Translations under genes and position numbers: made by a program
DNA from: Nitrospirota bacterium
Lineage (GTDB): Bacteria; Nitrospirota; Thermodesulfovibrionia; Thermodesulfovibrionales; UBA6898
Assembly: GCA_016235245.1 (NCBI GenBank)
Contig: JACRLO010000006.1
Span: forward strand, 124,001 to 188,000
DNA: 64,000 nucleotides
Direction of reading: 5' to 3'
Notes under the pieces: model-generated
Databases searched by the model: none
Seen by the model: only the letters and a program-made list of their open reading frames with translations
What the model was told of the DNA's origin: nothing
In this document: piece by piece, positions 9,108 to 17,419 of the stretch
How positions within the stretch are numbered: the stretch's first letter is position 1
Layout: each line of letters begins with the position of its first letter

Positions 9108-9190
9108 GGCAAAACCTGCCATAAAGCCTGTGGCTGAAACAAGTAGCCCCCTTACAGCACTTATTCCCTTTTTGGGACTGTGAATGATAG

Positions 9191-9196
9191 TATGAT
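9191..9196 (+). promoter_or_regulatory. -10 box of moaA
   Basis: TATGAT lies 6 nt before the moaA ATG (9203). No Shine-Dalgarno sequence is present, so a leaderless transcript is possible. The -35 region is poor. Confidence 0.35.
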
Positions 9197-9202
9197 AACG
9201 AT

Positions 9203-10186
9203 ATGGAACTCAGGGATACTTTCTCTCGCGTCATAGATTATATGCGCATCTCGATCACCGACCGGTGCAATCTCAGGTGCGTCTACTGCATGCCTGAAAA
9301 GGGGCTAAGTCTTTTTGAACACAAGGACATACTGAGCTATGAGGAGATCGTAAGGGTAGTCACTATAGCCGCATCTCTTGGGGTAAGAAAGGTCCGGGTC
9401 ACCGGCGGGGAACCGCTGACAAGGAAGAATATCCTCTATCTGATATCGTCACTGAAGGCCATAAAGGGGATTGAAGATATCAGTCTGACCACAAATGGAA
9501 TACTCCTGGAACAATACGCCCAGGGACTTGCCGACTCAGGACTTAACAGGGTCAACGTCAGTCTCGATACTCTCAGGGCCGACAGATACAGGGAAATAAC
9601 ACGGTGCGGAGATATCGGTTCTGTGCTGAAAGGCATCGATGCGGCTGAAAAGGCCGGGTTGCTGCCGATCAAGATAAACATGGTTCCGATCCGTCATCTT
9701 AATGACGACGAACTGACCGATTTTGCCCTCATGACTCTCAATACCCGGCGGCATGTACGCTTCATTGAATTCATGCCGATCGGGTCCAGGGACCTTTGGA
9801 GCGATGAAAGATACATTTCGACTGAAGAGATCATGAAGTCTGTCGAAAAAATCGGGCAGCTCATCCCGGTAAGACTTCGAAAAGACGGGCCGGCACGCTA
9901 TTTCAGTTTTGAAGGCGCCCCCGGTGTGCTGGGCTTCATCAGCGCACTTACGCATCATTTCTGCGGTGAATGCAACCGGCTTCGTCTCACCTCAGACGGA
10001 AAGCTCAGACCCTGTCTCTTTTCAGAAACCGAGATAGACCTTAAACCCGCGCTGAGACCTCAGTCCTCGGATACTGAAATAGAACGGCTGCTTCGCATGG
10101 CAATAGCGGTAAAACCTGAAGGTCATAACATCGATCAACGGGATGATCTGAATGCGCTCAAAAATATGTCGAGAATCGGAGGATAA
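9203..10186 (+). CDS. moaA: GTP 3',8-cyclase MoaA
   Basis: 327 aa, the usual length. It performs the first step of molybdenum cofactor synthesis, converting GTP to (8S)-3',8-cyclo-7,8-dihydro-GTP by radical SAM chemistry. The N-terminal cluster ligands are Cys22, Cys26 and Cys29 (RCNLRCVYC). The C-terminal cluster ligands are Cys254, Cys257 and Cys271 ([11 protein letters not shown]...RPC). The protein ends in the conserved Gly-Gly (MSRIGG). moaC follows 1 nt after the stop, as in many bacteria. The start codon has no clear ribosome site but a -10 box just upstream. Confidence 0.97.
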   Translation: MELRDTFSRVIDYMRISITDRCNLRCVYCMPEKGLSLFEHKDILSYEEIVRVVTIAASLGVRKVRVTGGEPLTRKNILYLISSLKAIKGIEDISLTTNGILLEQYAQGLADSGLNRVNVSLDTLRADRYREITRCGDIGSVLKGIDAAEKAGLLPIKINMVPIRHLNDDELTDFALMTLNTRRHVRFIEFMPIGSRDLWSDERYISTEEIMKSVEKIGQLIPVRLRKDGPARYFSFEGAPGVLGFISALTHHFCGECNRLRLTSDGKLRPCLFSETEIDLKPALRPQSSDTEIERLLRMAIAVKPEGHNIDQRDDLNALKNMSRIGG

Positions 10187-10187
10187 G

Positions 10188-10661
10188 GTGCTGACCCATA
10201 TCGATAAAGATGGAAACGCCAGGATGGTGGATGTCTCTGAAAAGAAGGCAACGATGAGGGAGGCGGTGGCGCGTGGTTTCGTATCGATGCGGCCTGAAAC
10301 AGTTCATTTGATTCTCGATAAAAGCATACCCAAAGGAGATGTCATCGCCACGGCAAGGATCGCGGGCATTATGGCTGCAAAAAAAACCTGGGAACTCATT
10401 CCCATGTGTCATCCGCTGAACCTCACCTCTGTCTCTGTAGAGTTGACTGTAGAAGAGGGGAAAAGCAGGGTACGCATAGAGGCAACGGCAAAAACGTTTG
10501 GGCAGACCGGAGTTGAGATGGAGGCGCTGACTGCTGTATCAGTTGCGGCCCTGACAATTTACGATATGTGTAAGGCAGTAGACAAGGAGATGATGCTGTC
10601 AGAGATGGTGCTTGTTGAAAAACGAGGCGGCAAAAGCGGGGAATTCAGAAGAAAAGAATAG
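10188..10661 (+). CDS. moaC: Cyclic pyranopterin monophosphate synthase MoaC
   Basis: 157 aa starting at GTG 10188, with a good GGAGG 5 nt upstream that lies inside the end of moaA. An ATG at 10152 is in frame but would overlap moaA by 35 nt and add non-conserved residues. MoaC converts the MoaA product to cyclic pyranopterin monophosphate. Conserved motifs are seen: [30 protein letters not shown] and CKAVDKEM. It forms an operon with moaA. Confidence 0.96.
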   Translation: MLTHIDKDGNARMVDVSEKKATMREAVARGFVSMRPETVHLILDKSIPKGDVIATARIAGIMAAKKTWELIPMCHPLNLTSVSVELTVEEGKSRVRIEATAKTFGQTGVEMEALTAVSVAALTIYDMCKAVDKEMMLSEMVLVEKRGGKSGEFRRKE

Positions 10662-10678
10662 GAACAGGACCTGAGCAG

Positions 10679-11299
10679 ATGATAAAAAAGCAGGGAATTG
10701 AACTGACCCGCTGTCCATGGGTTGATCTGTCCAAACCGGACTATGTCGAGTACCACGATAAGGAATGGGGTGTTCCTATCCATGACGACAGGACCATCTT
10801 TGAGTTCCTCACCCTGGAGGCAGCCCAGGCCGGTCTGAGTTGGTACACGGTTTTACGCAAGAGAGACCATTATCGTCGGATATATAGGGGATTTGATCCT
10901 GAGGAGGTGGCGCAGTTCAGGACGTCAGACATTAAACGGATGATCCAGGATCCCGGAATAATCAGAAATAGCCTGAAGATCGAGGCCTCGGTTAACAATG
11001 CCCGAAGATTTCTGGAGGTTCAGAAGGAGCATGGCAGTTTTTCGAACTATATCTGGGCATTCGTAAACAATAAGCCGAAGGTTCATACCATAAAAAAACT
11101 GACTGATTATGCCGCAACGAGTGATGAGTCTGATGCATTGAGCCGTGATCTGAAGAAAAGAGGGTTTAAATTTATGGGCTCCACAATATGCTATGCGCAT
11201 ATGCAGGCAACGGGGATGGTGAATGACCACTCAACCGACTGTTTCAGAAGAAGTGAAATAATTAAAGGCTATGCGTCATGCGCTGTCCAACCTCGCTGA
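10679..11299 (+). CDS. tag: DNA-3-methyladenine glycosylase I
   Basis: 206 aa. It removes 3-methyladenine from alkylated DNA in base excision repair. The N terminus RCPWVDLSKPDYVEYHDKEW and the following GVPIHDDRTIFEFLTLEAAQ are classic Tag motifs. The zinc ligands appear as the early Cys and His with the late HSTDC. It lies 17 nt after moaC and is probably co-transcribed, with no functional link to cofactor synthesis. Confidence 0.95.
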   Translation: MIKKQGIELTRCPWVDLSKPDYVEYHDKEWGVPIHDDRTIFEFLTLEAAQAGLSWYTVLRKRDHYRRIYRGFDPEEVAQFRTSDIKRMIQDPGIIRNSLKIEASVNNARRFLEVQKEHGSFSNYIWAFVNNKPKVHTIKKLTDYAATSDESDALSRDLKKRGFKFMGSTICYAHMQATGMVNDHSTDCFRRSEIIKGYASCAVQPR

Positions 11300-11343
11300 A
11301 AATATCCGTCCTGTTTTTTGCATAAAGGAGGAATACCCAATTA

Positions 11344-11372
11344 TTGACAAGCGACTGGCTTAATGATATAAC
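11344..11372 (+). promoter_or_regulatory. Strong sigma-70 type promoter
   Basis: TTGACA (11344-11349), a 17-nt spacer and TATAAC (11367-11372). This is near-consensus and drives the small exported protein gene at 11446. Confidence 0.75.
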
Positions 11373-11445
11373 GTGCATAAAACCTTACGGTACGTAATGT
11401 GCTCCTGGGAGCACTACAAAATAAGCAGCCAAGGGAGAAAAATTC

Positions 11446-11730
11446 ATGAAACGTATTGCGGTTTTCTGTATGGCACTTCTGCTGTTTGCATCATTTGCAT
11501 TTGCCGGTTCAAAGACCTATCAGGTTACCGGCCCGGTGTTGGATGTCAAGGACGACTCCATAACTGTTCAGAAAGGTGACGAAAAGTGGGAGATTGCCCG
11601 CGATAAAGACACCAAGATAACCGGCGATCTGAAAAAAGGGGCCAAGGTGACCATTCACTACACGATGAAGGCAACCGGCGTTGAGGTGAAGGGCGACGAG
11701 AAGAAGAAAGAAGATAAGAAGAAAAAATAG
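11446..11730 (+). CDS. Small exported lysine-rich protein
   Basis: 94 aa. A signal peptide (cleaved after FAFA) is followed by a short beta-rich region containing TYQVTGPVLDVKDDSITVQK and ends in a charged tail of Lys and Glu. The mature part resembles small OB-like (DUF5666-like) periplasmic domains, but the match is weak and no function is claimed. It has its own near-consensus promoter, a Shine-Dalgarno sequence (GGGAG) before the ATG and a hairpin downstream. It therefore looks like a monocistronic, well-expressed gene. Confidence 0.75.
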   Translation: MKRIAVFCMALLLFASFAFAGSKTYQVTGPVLDVKDDSITVQKGDEKWEIARDKDTKITGDLKKGAKVTIHYTMKATGVEVKGDEKKKEDKKKK

Positions 11731-11751
11731 GCATTCCATTTGGTTAATGCA

Positions 11752-11781
11752 GGGGTGGTTCCAGGCATCGGGAGCCACCCC
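11752..11781 (+). terminator. Hairpin, possible terminator
   Basis: GGGGTGG (11752-11758) pairs with CCACCCC (11775-11781), with further partial pairing inside. Only a weak T-rich stretch (CTATTTATC) follows, so termination efficiency is uncertain. Confidence 0.4.
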
Positions 11782-11935
11782 CTATTTATCCTCTCATATA
11801 GCGAAGCTGCTCTGTCACACCTGTCCCCGGCTCCTTTTATTAAAATCGTTATCAGTGCTCTTGCCGGGGAGAGTCTTCTTGGTTATCTTCAGCTTAGTGC
11901 GTGCCGATTCTCGGGAAGATTTCTCCATACAATTC

Positions 11936-12751
11936 CTAACGCTTATCCCCGGTCAACTCCTTCACAAACAATTCCAGAAGATAGGCAAGATACTCGATAT
12001 CTATATGGTCTTCCGCTGCGCTGTCAAACTGTATCTTGCAGTCAGGATCAAATTCTTCATCTGCCTGCCAGAAGGAAAGATAAAGCGGAACACGGGGAAG
12101 AAGGTCGAAACAAACAGTATAATCCGCCTTTATACTGCTTCCGATTTCGGTTCCTCCGATTTCAAGGCAGCGCTGCTTTAGACCATCAAGATCGTTTTTG
12201 AAGGTCTCGATCACGTTTCTTTCGGCGTTGGCCTGAAAGGCCTTGACGTGAGAGGCGGTATGGGGGAAATTGCCGAGGCTGATCCATTCTCCGGCAAGAG
12301 GCTTTCTGCCCTGCCTGCGGAGATAGTCATACACAATGATCTTTGTCCATGCATCGCTGCAGTATTCGTCGTCCATGAACAGACCGTCTTTATGGAGTTC
12401 GTAATCCCTGGTGAGCATCCTGAGCCTTATGACTTCACGGTTGTCGCAAGACTGATATTCTCCCCCCACCGCTTCCGCAGCTTCCCTGAAGTCGATCTTG
12501 AGCGCCTCTTTTTCAAGATCAGCACTCACCTGCTCATAATTACTGAATCCTGTTGTTGCCTGCTGCGGCTGCGTTTCCCCGGAGGTGCCGGCTTCAATAA
12601 AAGGGCAATCCCCCAGGCTTGCCTGCGCTTTCTTAACCTTCATCGCAAAGGCCATGCATGTGGCTTCTCCGCATTTGCCGCAATTCGTGCCCTGAAGTTT
12701 TTTGTAGATGGCTATCATTTCGAACTCGTAGAACTCTCGCCTCGTCGGCAT
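11936..12751 (-). CDS. Fe-S motif protein with DUF3786 domain
   Basis: 271 aa from the ATG at 12751. The open frame extends further upstream but would overlap the thioesterase gene. The N-terminal region MIAIYKKLQGTNCGKCGEAT is followed by a third Cys (TCMAFAMKVK) and a fourth (GDCPF), which is the 4Fe-4S 'Fes' domain seen in corrinoid and CO dehydrogenase-associated proteins. The remainder contains a DUF3786-like segment (LRMLTRDYELHKDGLFMDDE, then a dense aromatic C-terminal half). The family is common in anaerobes. The function is unknown; an electron-transfer or corrinoid-related role is only a guess. Confidence 0.8.
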   Translation of the reverse strand: MPTRREFYEFEMIAIYKKLQGTNCGKCGEATCMAFAMKVKKAQASLGDCPFIEAGTSGETQPQQATTGFSNYEQVSADLEKEALKIDFREAAEAVGGEYQSCDNREVIRLRMLTRDYELHKDGLFMDDEYCSDAWTKIIVYDYLRRQGRKPLAGEWISLGNFPHTASHVKAFQANAERNVIETFKNDLDGLKQRCLEIGGTEIGSSIKADYTVCFDLLPRVPLYLSFWQADEEFDPDCKIQFDSAAEDHIDIEYLAYLLELFVKELTGDKR

Positions 12752-12779
12752 GCATACACGAACTACTCCCGGACCGCTC

Positions 12780-13139
12780 TTAAAGCTTCGGCAGACCGGT
12801 CTTCCTGCCTTGCTCATCGAGGCAGACAAAGGTGATGGTTGTCGAAAATATCGCATCTCCTCCCCCTGTTCTGAGCTGGTCAGAAAAAACCTCGACAGCA
12901 TAATGGACAGAGGTATTGCCTGCCTTTGTCTTCTTCACCTCGAACCGAAGTATTGCTCCCTGACGTACGCTCTTTCTGAACTCAACCTTGTCCATAGCCA
13001 CAGTGACAAATCTGCAGGCAGGGTATTCGAGGCTTGCACAGATCCAGGCTGCCTCATCGACCCACTGAAGGAGATACCCGCCGAAGAGATATCCGTAATG
13101 GTTCAGATGCTCAGGAAGGACAAGCTTATAATTTTCCAT
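12780..13139 (-). CDS. Hotdog-fold acyl-CoA thioesterase
   Basis: 119 aa. The sequence [20 protein letters not shown] is the typical hotdog active-site loop and helix with the catalytic Asp (WVDEAA). The later strands [18 protein letters not shown] and [13 protein letters not shown] fit a YciA-like thioesterase. It hydrolyses acyl-CoA; the chain-length preference is unknown. An AAGGGAA Shine-Dalgarno sequence lies next to the ATG. It directly follows a tiny lysine-rich gene (5 nt apart) and precedes the DUF3786 gene. Confidence 0.88.
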   Translation of the reverse strand: MENYKLVLPEHLNHYGYLFGGYLLQWVDEAAWICASLEYPACRFVTVAMDKVEFRKSVRQGAILRFEVKKTKAGNTSVHYAVEVFSDQLRTGGGDAIFSTTITFVCLDEQGRKTGLPKL

Positions 13140-13144
13140 TTCCC

Positions 13145-13261
13145 TTATTTCATTGCGCTTTTTGGCTCTTTGCCCTTTTTATTCTTCAGATCCTGTGCCT
13201 GCTTGGCCGACTTCTGTTTCTGGCCCTTCTCTTTGTCCTTCTTGCCGCCTTTGTCTCCCAT
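13145..13261 (-). CDS. Tiny lysine-rich protein (38 aa)
   Basis: The frame begins [18 protein letters not shown] and ends KEPKSAMK. It has a very strong ribosome site (AAAGGAGG, 6-7 nt before the ATG) and ends 5 nt before the thioesterase ATG, so it is a real operon member despite its size. It is almost entirely Lys, Gly, Gln and Ala, is expected to be disordered, and could bind nucleic acid. Similar tiny basic proteins are known from other bacteria; no function can be assigned. Confidence 0.65.
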   Translation of the reverse strand: MGDKGGKKDKEKGQKQKSAKQAQDLKNKKGKEPKSAMK

Positions 13262-13420
13262 GGTCTTCCTCCTTTCGTATCGCTGTTCATACGCAATGCT
13301 TTCGGGAATCATCATTCCCCTATGATGAATGCTATCAGAACCTTGGACCGAAGTCTATCTGCAACATTATCAGAGAGGTCTATTTCAATAAGTGCCGGTA
13401 AAACTAATAATGAAAATCCG

Positions 13421-13606
13421 CTATTCTTCCTCAGGGCTTCCGATCTTCTCAAAACAGCCGGCTGGACATCCTCTGCAATGGGCCGCAAGACCTGCAAGGT
13501 CCTTCTTCTTTTCCTCACTTGTGCAAATCCGCAGATGTTCTTTGGCCTCACCCACTGCACGCTGCCAGAAGTTAAACTTTTTCCCGCATCGGGGACACGT
13601 TTTCAT
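13421..13606 (-). CDS. Small Cys-rich zinc-finger-like protein (61 aa)
   Basis: It starts MKTCPRCGKKFNFWQRAVGE and contains a CxxC knuckle, then HLRIC, then CRGCPAGC. This arrangement of Cys and His pairs suggests one or two zinc sites. AGGTGAG lies directly before the ATG. It precedes the lysine-rich gene and thioesterase in the same direction. No function is known. Confidence 0.6.
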   Translation of the reverse strand: MKTCPRCGKKFNFWQRAVGEAKEHLRICTSEEKKKDLAGLAAHCRGCPAGCFEKIGSPEEE

Positions 13607-13791
13607 TTCTCACCTGTTTCTGCTTCGTTAATCCGGTATATGCATTATTCTCAGATTACCGAAAGCCATGGTAAATTCCTATGATCCGGATCATAGATAC
13701 TCTGTCAGCCGCGCAGAGGCAAAATTGCCCTTTGCATAATTGTGAGGCCCTGCACTGCAGGCTATTGCCGTGTTATATGCAGATCATCGTC

Positions 13792-13800
13792 TGGTATAAT
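13792..13800 (+). promoter_or_regulatory. Extended -10 promoter
   Basis: TGG-TATAAT is an extended -10 element; the -35 region is poor. The leader to the ATG at 13824 contains AAGGTG as ribosome site. Confidence 0.45.
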
Positions 13801-13823
13801 CTTCATGTAATGAACAGGATAAG

Positions 13824-14309
13824 GTGATGAATTTCAAAGGGATATTAGACAGGTCTTATAGAGTAAACCGTGCGGCAGGAAGGCTTTTTCTTGCCGTAAT
13901 GATAGCTGCCGCATATATGCTTTTTGTATCGGTAATGCCCACGTATGCCCAGGCTCTTGAATTTCCCGATTCTGCAAAGCAGACGGATAAGCCGGAAAGG
14001 GTTACCTTTAAAAAGGGCGCTGTTTCAGCTACGGTCAGCGGTCTAATCCATGGTTATGAAACAAAGGATTACCTGCTCCGTGCGCGGGCCAATCAGACAA
14101 TGACCGTACATCTGAAGTCTGCCAATATATACACTTACTTTATCGTAAGATTGCCTGACGGAAGTCAGATATCCAAAAGCGAAGAAACAGATTGGTCTAA
14201 TATTCTGCCTGAAACGGGAGATTACCTGATCAGGGTTTTCATGATGCGCGCCGGCGCCAGGAAGAAAGACTCGGTTGCAGATTATACGCTCAATATCTCA
14301 ATTAAATAG
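13824..14309 (+). CDS. Exported PliG-like / pre-peptidase-C-like protein
   Basis: 161 aa with an N-terminal hydrophobic export signal (about 18-45, ending TYAQA). The mature part contains VSGLIHGYETKDYLLRA, then YFIVRLPDGSQ, a Trp-Ser-Asn-Ile-Leu-Pro turn (DWSNILPETGDYLIRV) and a final ADYTLNISIK strand. This pattern matches the periplasmic inhibitor of g-type lysozyme (PliG) and related beta-sandwich domains. A lysozyme-inhibitor role is plausible but unproven. It is convergent with the mob gene. Confidence 0.65.
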   Translation: MMNFKGILDRSYRVNRAAGRLFLAVMIAAAYMLFVSVMPTYAQALEFPDSAKQTDKPERVTFKKGAVSATVSGLIHGYETKDYLLRARANQTMTVHLKSANIYTYFIVRLPDGSQISKSEETDWSNILPETGDYLIRVFMMRAGARKKDSVADYTLNISIK

Positions 14310-14404
14310 GCGGCATATGTAAACCTCAAAACAGCGGGAACGATACGCCGGACAACACTTCAACTGTAATCATCAAAGGCAGAATACAGTTTTTTGCATT
14401 TGCC

Positions 14405-15463
14405 TCAGAGCTTTTTTGTGCGCCAGAGGATCTTTTCCCATTCACCGGGAGTATTGACATTGCTCCAGGCGCAGGCGAGGGATTCCGGTATCGCCGGTGA
14501 AATGACCTTCCCGTGCTTCGCTATCTCCTGCAGCGATGTTATCCCTTCAGCAGCCAGTGACTCTACATACCCAAATATCATGGGCTCATATATCGCGCCG
14601 GTAGTCTCAAGACCTTTGCGTCCCTTTATCTTCGGCATTACAGCCCAAACACCCGGTTTCCGCTGACTCAGGAGCCATTTCCAGGCCTCTTTTTGCATCA
14701 ATGGCATATCTACCGAGGATATGAGCCATGTGTTTTGGGGCGCCCACCTGAAAGCACTGAGCATGCCGGCAAGCGGACCGCTTACCTCTGGCAGATCGGC
14801 AAGGCGATCAGCTGTTTTCAGGCTCGCGGGGATTTTCCCCGAACCGAGCAGTATGGTCTTCTCCGAAACGGCAGAAAGCATATCGAAAGACCTTGCAGCC
14901 ATGGTTCTGCCCTTTATCTTCAGCAGTGATTTAGGCGTTCCCATGCGCATGCTTTTGCCGCCGACAAGCAAACCGGCCATGACGGGTCGTCGCAAGTGGA
15001 ACCTCTCCAATACCTGCCGTATATGCAATAGGGCCTTGAGATGATATTTCGGATCGTCCCTGAATAGTATCGATCTGCTGCCATAACACAATCTCCCGGT
15101 CTCTCCTGCCGAAGATTTGGTCTCCAGCCAGATGCCGGGGATATCGATATCCTTATGCCCCTCGACAATTATTAAATCCAGCGAAGAAGGGAATCTCCGG
15201 ATACGCTCAGCGAGGGACATGGCGCCGCTCCGGTATCGCGCAAAGCCCTGATGATCGTCATGCGCAGAAACAAAATCCGCTCCTGCGCGATAAAAAATAT
15301 CGGTATCTTTTCCCCTGATATCGATGTTGAGCTTATGATGGATATGTTTGAGGACCCCGACAGCAAGCCCCTGCCCCTTCAATTCAGGAAGGATTTTTCG
15401 GATAAGGGTTGTTTTGCCTGAGCCTGAGTAGCCGGCAATGCCTATGGTGCAGACTGATTTCAT
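14405..15463 (-). CDS. Fused MobB-MobA molybdenum cofactor guanylylation protein
   Basis: 352 aa from the ATG at 15463. A TTG at 15484 would add seven residues and neither start has a strong ribosome site. Residues 1-160 are MobB-like: P-loop GYSGSGKTT and GVLKHIHHKLNIDIRGKDT. Residues 165-352 are MobA-like: GLLVGGKSMRMGTPKSLL (nucleotide binding), SSVDMPLM (metal-binding Asp) and the terminal SNVNTPGEW. MobA adds GMP to molybdopterin and MobB assists. The domain order is B then A. It belongs functionally with moaA/moaC at 9203-10661. Confidence 0.9.
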   Translation of the reverse strand: MKSVCTIGIAGYSGSGKTTLIRKILPELKGQGLAVGVLKHIHHKLNIDIRGKDTDIFYRAGADFVSAHDDHQGFARYRSGAMSLAERIRRFPSSLDLIIVEGHKDIDIPGIWLETKSSAGETGRLCYGSRSILFRDDPKYHLKALLHIRQVLERFHLRRPVMAGLLVGGKSMRMGTPKSLLKIKGRTMAARSFDMLSAVSEKTILLGSGKIPASLKTADRLADLPEVSGPLAGMLSAFRWAPQNTWLISSVDMPLMQKEAWKWLLSQRKPGVWAVMPKIKGRKGLETTGAIYEPMIFGYVESLAAEGITSLQEIAKHGKVISPAIPESLACAWSNVNTPGEWEKILWRTKKL

Positions 15464-15570
15464 GAATTCCAGACAGGGTGGCAATTCTCATTAAAAGGGT
15501 GGACTGCAAGAGAGATTATCTTCCCGGCCATGATCTAAATTACCACAAAGTCTGGAACGGGAACAAATAA

Positions 15571-15597
15571 AAAAGGCCGTGATAAACACGGCCTTTT
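15571..15597 (-). terminator. Strong intrinsic terminator after atpE
   Basis: A perfect 11-bp stem (AAAAGGCCGTG / CACGGCCTTTT) with a 5-nt loop, flanked by A and T runs, so it works in either direction. It ends the atpB-atpE transcript 23 nt after the atpE stop. Confidence 0.93.
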
Positions 15598-15619
15598 TTA
15601 TGATACAAGAAGGATATTC

Positions 15620-15982
15620 CTAGAAGAACATCTTTGCGTTGATCAGGATGCCGAGCGCTACGAGAAGCGCATAGATTGCAAGGGACTCGATCATGGCAAG
15701 ACCGATGATCAGGGTCGTCGTGATCTTGCCGGAAGCTCCCGGATTCCTTGCAATACCCTCGGTAGCACCCTTCAGGCCCATGCCCTGGCCAATGCCTGTG
15801 CCAAGAGCAGCGATACCGATCGCGATGCCTGCAGCAAGCGCGGCCATCCCCTTGCCTGAACCGGAATCTGCAGCAGGTGCAGCAGCCGGTGCAGCAGCCC
15901 CTTCAGTAGCAAAAACAGCTACCGGAGCGAGCAGACAGATAACAGCGAATGTGAGCAGTGCGAGAGAAAGAATTTTTTTCAT
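15620..15982 (-). CDS. atpE: ATP synthase subunit c with signal peptide
   Basis: 120 aa, longer than the usual 75-90 because of an N-terminal signal-peptide-like extension (cleavage likely after VFA at residue 25) and an Ala-rich spacer. Two membrane helices follow, with the loop ARNPGAS between them. The ion-binding carboxylate is Glu99 in [15 protein letters not shown]. Gln66 (GIGQG) and Ser100 match two more ligands of sodium-binding c-rings, though the residue after Ser is Leu instead of Thr; the coupling ion is uncertain. AGGAGG precedes the ATG. It is followed by a strong terminator; the F1 genes are elsewhere. Confidence 0.95.
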   Translation of the reverse strand: MKKILSLALLTFAVICLLAPVAVFATEGAAAPAAAPAADSGSGKGMAALAAGIAIGIAALGTGIGQGMGLKGATEGIARNPGASGKITTTLIIGLAMIESLAIYALLVALGILINAKMFF

Positions 15983-16015
15983 GTTGTTCTTTCCTCCTTT
16001 CTTAAAGACTTTGAT

Positions 16016-16702
16016 TTAATGTGCCTCTTCAACGGCACCAGCGAGATACAATGTCGTAAGCAGGGTGAAAACAAAGGCCTGGATAACACTCACCAGAGAG
16101 CCGAGCGCCAGGATAAGCGTCGGAACCAGCCAGGGTGAAAGTCCTGCAAGCACGAGCAGGATGATATGCTTGGCCACCATGTTTCCAAAGAGCCTGACCG
16201 AAAGGGTGACAGGCCTGACCAGATGGCCGATCAGTTCGATGATGAATATGAGCATCATAAGCGGCAGCGCAGGGAGTGACCGGATAGGCCCGAGGAAGTG
16301 CTTGAAATAGCCGATGCCGTGAACCCTCAGGCCGTAAACATGGGTCGCCAGAAAGATCGGAATCGCCAGGGCAACGTTGTTATTGATATTGCTGGTCGGA
16401 GAATAGAAGCCCGGAATAAGACCCATGAAATTACAGACAGCAACATAGAGGGCAACTGTGCCTATGAGCGGGAAGAAATGCTTTGCCCAGTGATGGCCTA
16501 TGTTATCCTCGCAGAGGCCCAGAACTCCCTCTGCAATGGTTTCCATAAAGTTCTGGAGGCCGGTCGGAACAAGCTTCAGAGACCTGTTAACCATAAAGGC
16601 AGTTACAATCAGAATAAGAGACGCAAGGAATGCATAAGAAACATAGTGTGGAACCGTATGAACATTTATGAAAATATCAGATAACAGTTTTTCTTCGTGC
16701 AT
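16016..16702 (-). CDS. atpB: ATP synthase subunit a
   Basis: 228 aa membrane protein. The essential stator Arg is Arg170 in LSVRLFGNMVAKH, and other family motifs (FMGLIPGF, LTTLYLAGAVEE) are present. Together with the c-ring it forms the ion path of the F-type ATP synthase. AAGGAGA is the ribosome site. It is followed by atpE after 33 nt. The pair is separate from the F1 operon, as in several deltaproteobacterial and Nitrospirota genomes. Confidence 0.97.
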   Translation of the reverse strand: MHEEKLLSDIFINVHTVPHYVSYAFLASLILIVTAFMVNRSLKLVPTGLQNFMETIAEGVLGLCEDNIGHHWAKHFFPLIGTVALYVAVCNFMGLIPGFYSPTSNINNNVALAIPIFLATHVYGLRVHGIGYFKHFLGPIRSLPALPLMMLIFIIELIGHLVRPVTLSVRLFGNMVAKHIILLVLAGLSPWLVPTLILALGSLVSVIQAFVFTLLTTLYLAGAVEEAH

Positions 16703-16774
16703 TGAAATCTCCTTGGGAGAAAAGTAGGCTAATATTACCTAAGAAAAATGAGAGAAGTCAAGGATTTGCAACGG

Positions 16775-16792
16775 TTTTATAGATCTATAAAA
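16775..16792. promoter_or_regulatory. 18-bp perfect palindrome, candidate operator
   Basis: TTTTATAGATCTATAAAA lies between the divergent atpB and MerR-type regulator genes. It is a perfect inverted repeat, and MerR-family sites are typically such palindromes. It could be the site of the adjacent regulator, controlling itself, atpB or both. It lies upstream of the -35 box of the regulator promoter, not between -35 and -10 as in classical MerR promoters. Confidence 0.4.
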
Positions 16793-16814
16793 AATGACAA
16801 TGAATACAAAAATC

Positions 16815-16843
16815 TTGCATTTTTCATTTCAAAAGTGTATTAA
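16815..16843 (+). promoter_or_regulatory. Promoter of the MerR-type gene
   Basis: TTGCAT (16815-16820), a 17-nt spacer and TATTAA (16838-16843). The ATG is at 16895. Confidence 0.5.
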
Positions 16844-16894
16844 TAACTGTGGTTAACAGAATGCCTTTCTACTCTACAGACAACGGAAACAGCG

Positions 16895-17335
16895 ATGGCA
16901 AAAGATAAAGTCAAAAAGGATCTTAGTGACGAGGAGAAACAGAGCCTTCCTCTTTATCCGATTGGCATTGTCGCCGAACTGATCGGAACAACTGATCAGA
17001 CACTCAGGCTTTATGAGAAGCACGGCCTGATCAAGCCGGCACGCAGGAACAAGAACCGGTTTTATTCCGAGAATAACATCAAGTGGCTGAGGTGCCTCAG
17101 GGACCTGATCCATAACCAGAAGATCAGCATTGAAGGTATCAAGAAGCTTCTTGATTATGCTCCCTGCTGGGAGATAACCAGTTGCCCTGAGGAGCGGAAG
17201 GGTAAGTGCTCTGCGTATATAGACAAGACCAAGCCCTGTTGGGAACTGAACCGTATGATCTGCAATACGGAGTCAGGCAGGATCTGCGAAGACTGCGTTG
17301 TCTTTATTTCAAAACAGGTATCAAAGAAAAAATAG
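16895..17335 (+). CDS. MerR-family regulator with Cys-rich 'two-CW' tail
   Basis: 146 aa. The N-terminal winged helix is MerR/HspR-like: LPLYPIGIVAELIGTTDQTL, RLYEKHGLIKPARR, NRFYSENNIKWL. The C-terminal half is unusual, with CWEITSC, GKCSAY, KPCWELN, MICN and GRICEDCVV: seven or more Cys and two Cys-Trp pairs. This tail resembles the two-CW domain found in sensory proteins of anaerobes and may bind a metal or Fe-S cluster, or respond to redox. The target is unknown; the divergent neighbour is atpB. Confidence 0.85.
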   Translation: MAKDKVKKDLSDEEKQSLPLYPIGIVAELIGTTDQTLRLYEKHGLIKPARRNKNRFYSENNIKWLRCLRDLIHNQKISIEGIKKLLDYAPCWEITSCPEERKGKCSAYIDKTKPCWELNRMICNTESGRICEDCVVFISKQVSKKK

Positions 17336-17419
17336 ACATTCCGTCTGTTTCTGCGCTTCCGTTGTCTGCCTAAACTCACTCCGGAGTAACCCTGAGACTA
17401 TCCACCTGAGCAGTTATCT

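Noticed and set aside
8926-9183. 85-aa plus-strand ORF after the GGDEF/EAL gene
   Set aside because: No ribosome site and no recognisable domain; the other strand carries the MOSC relic.
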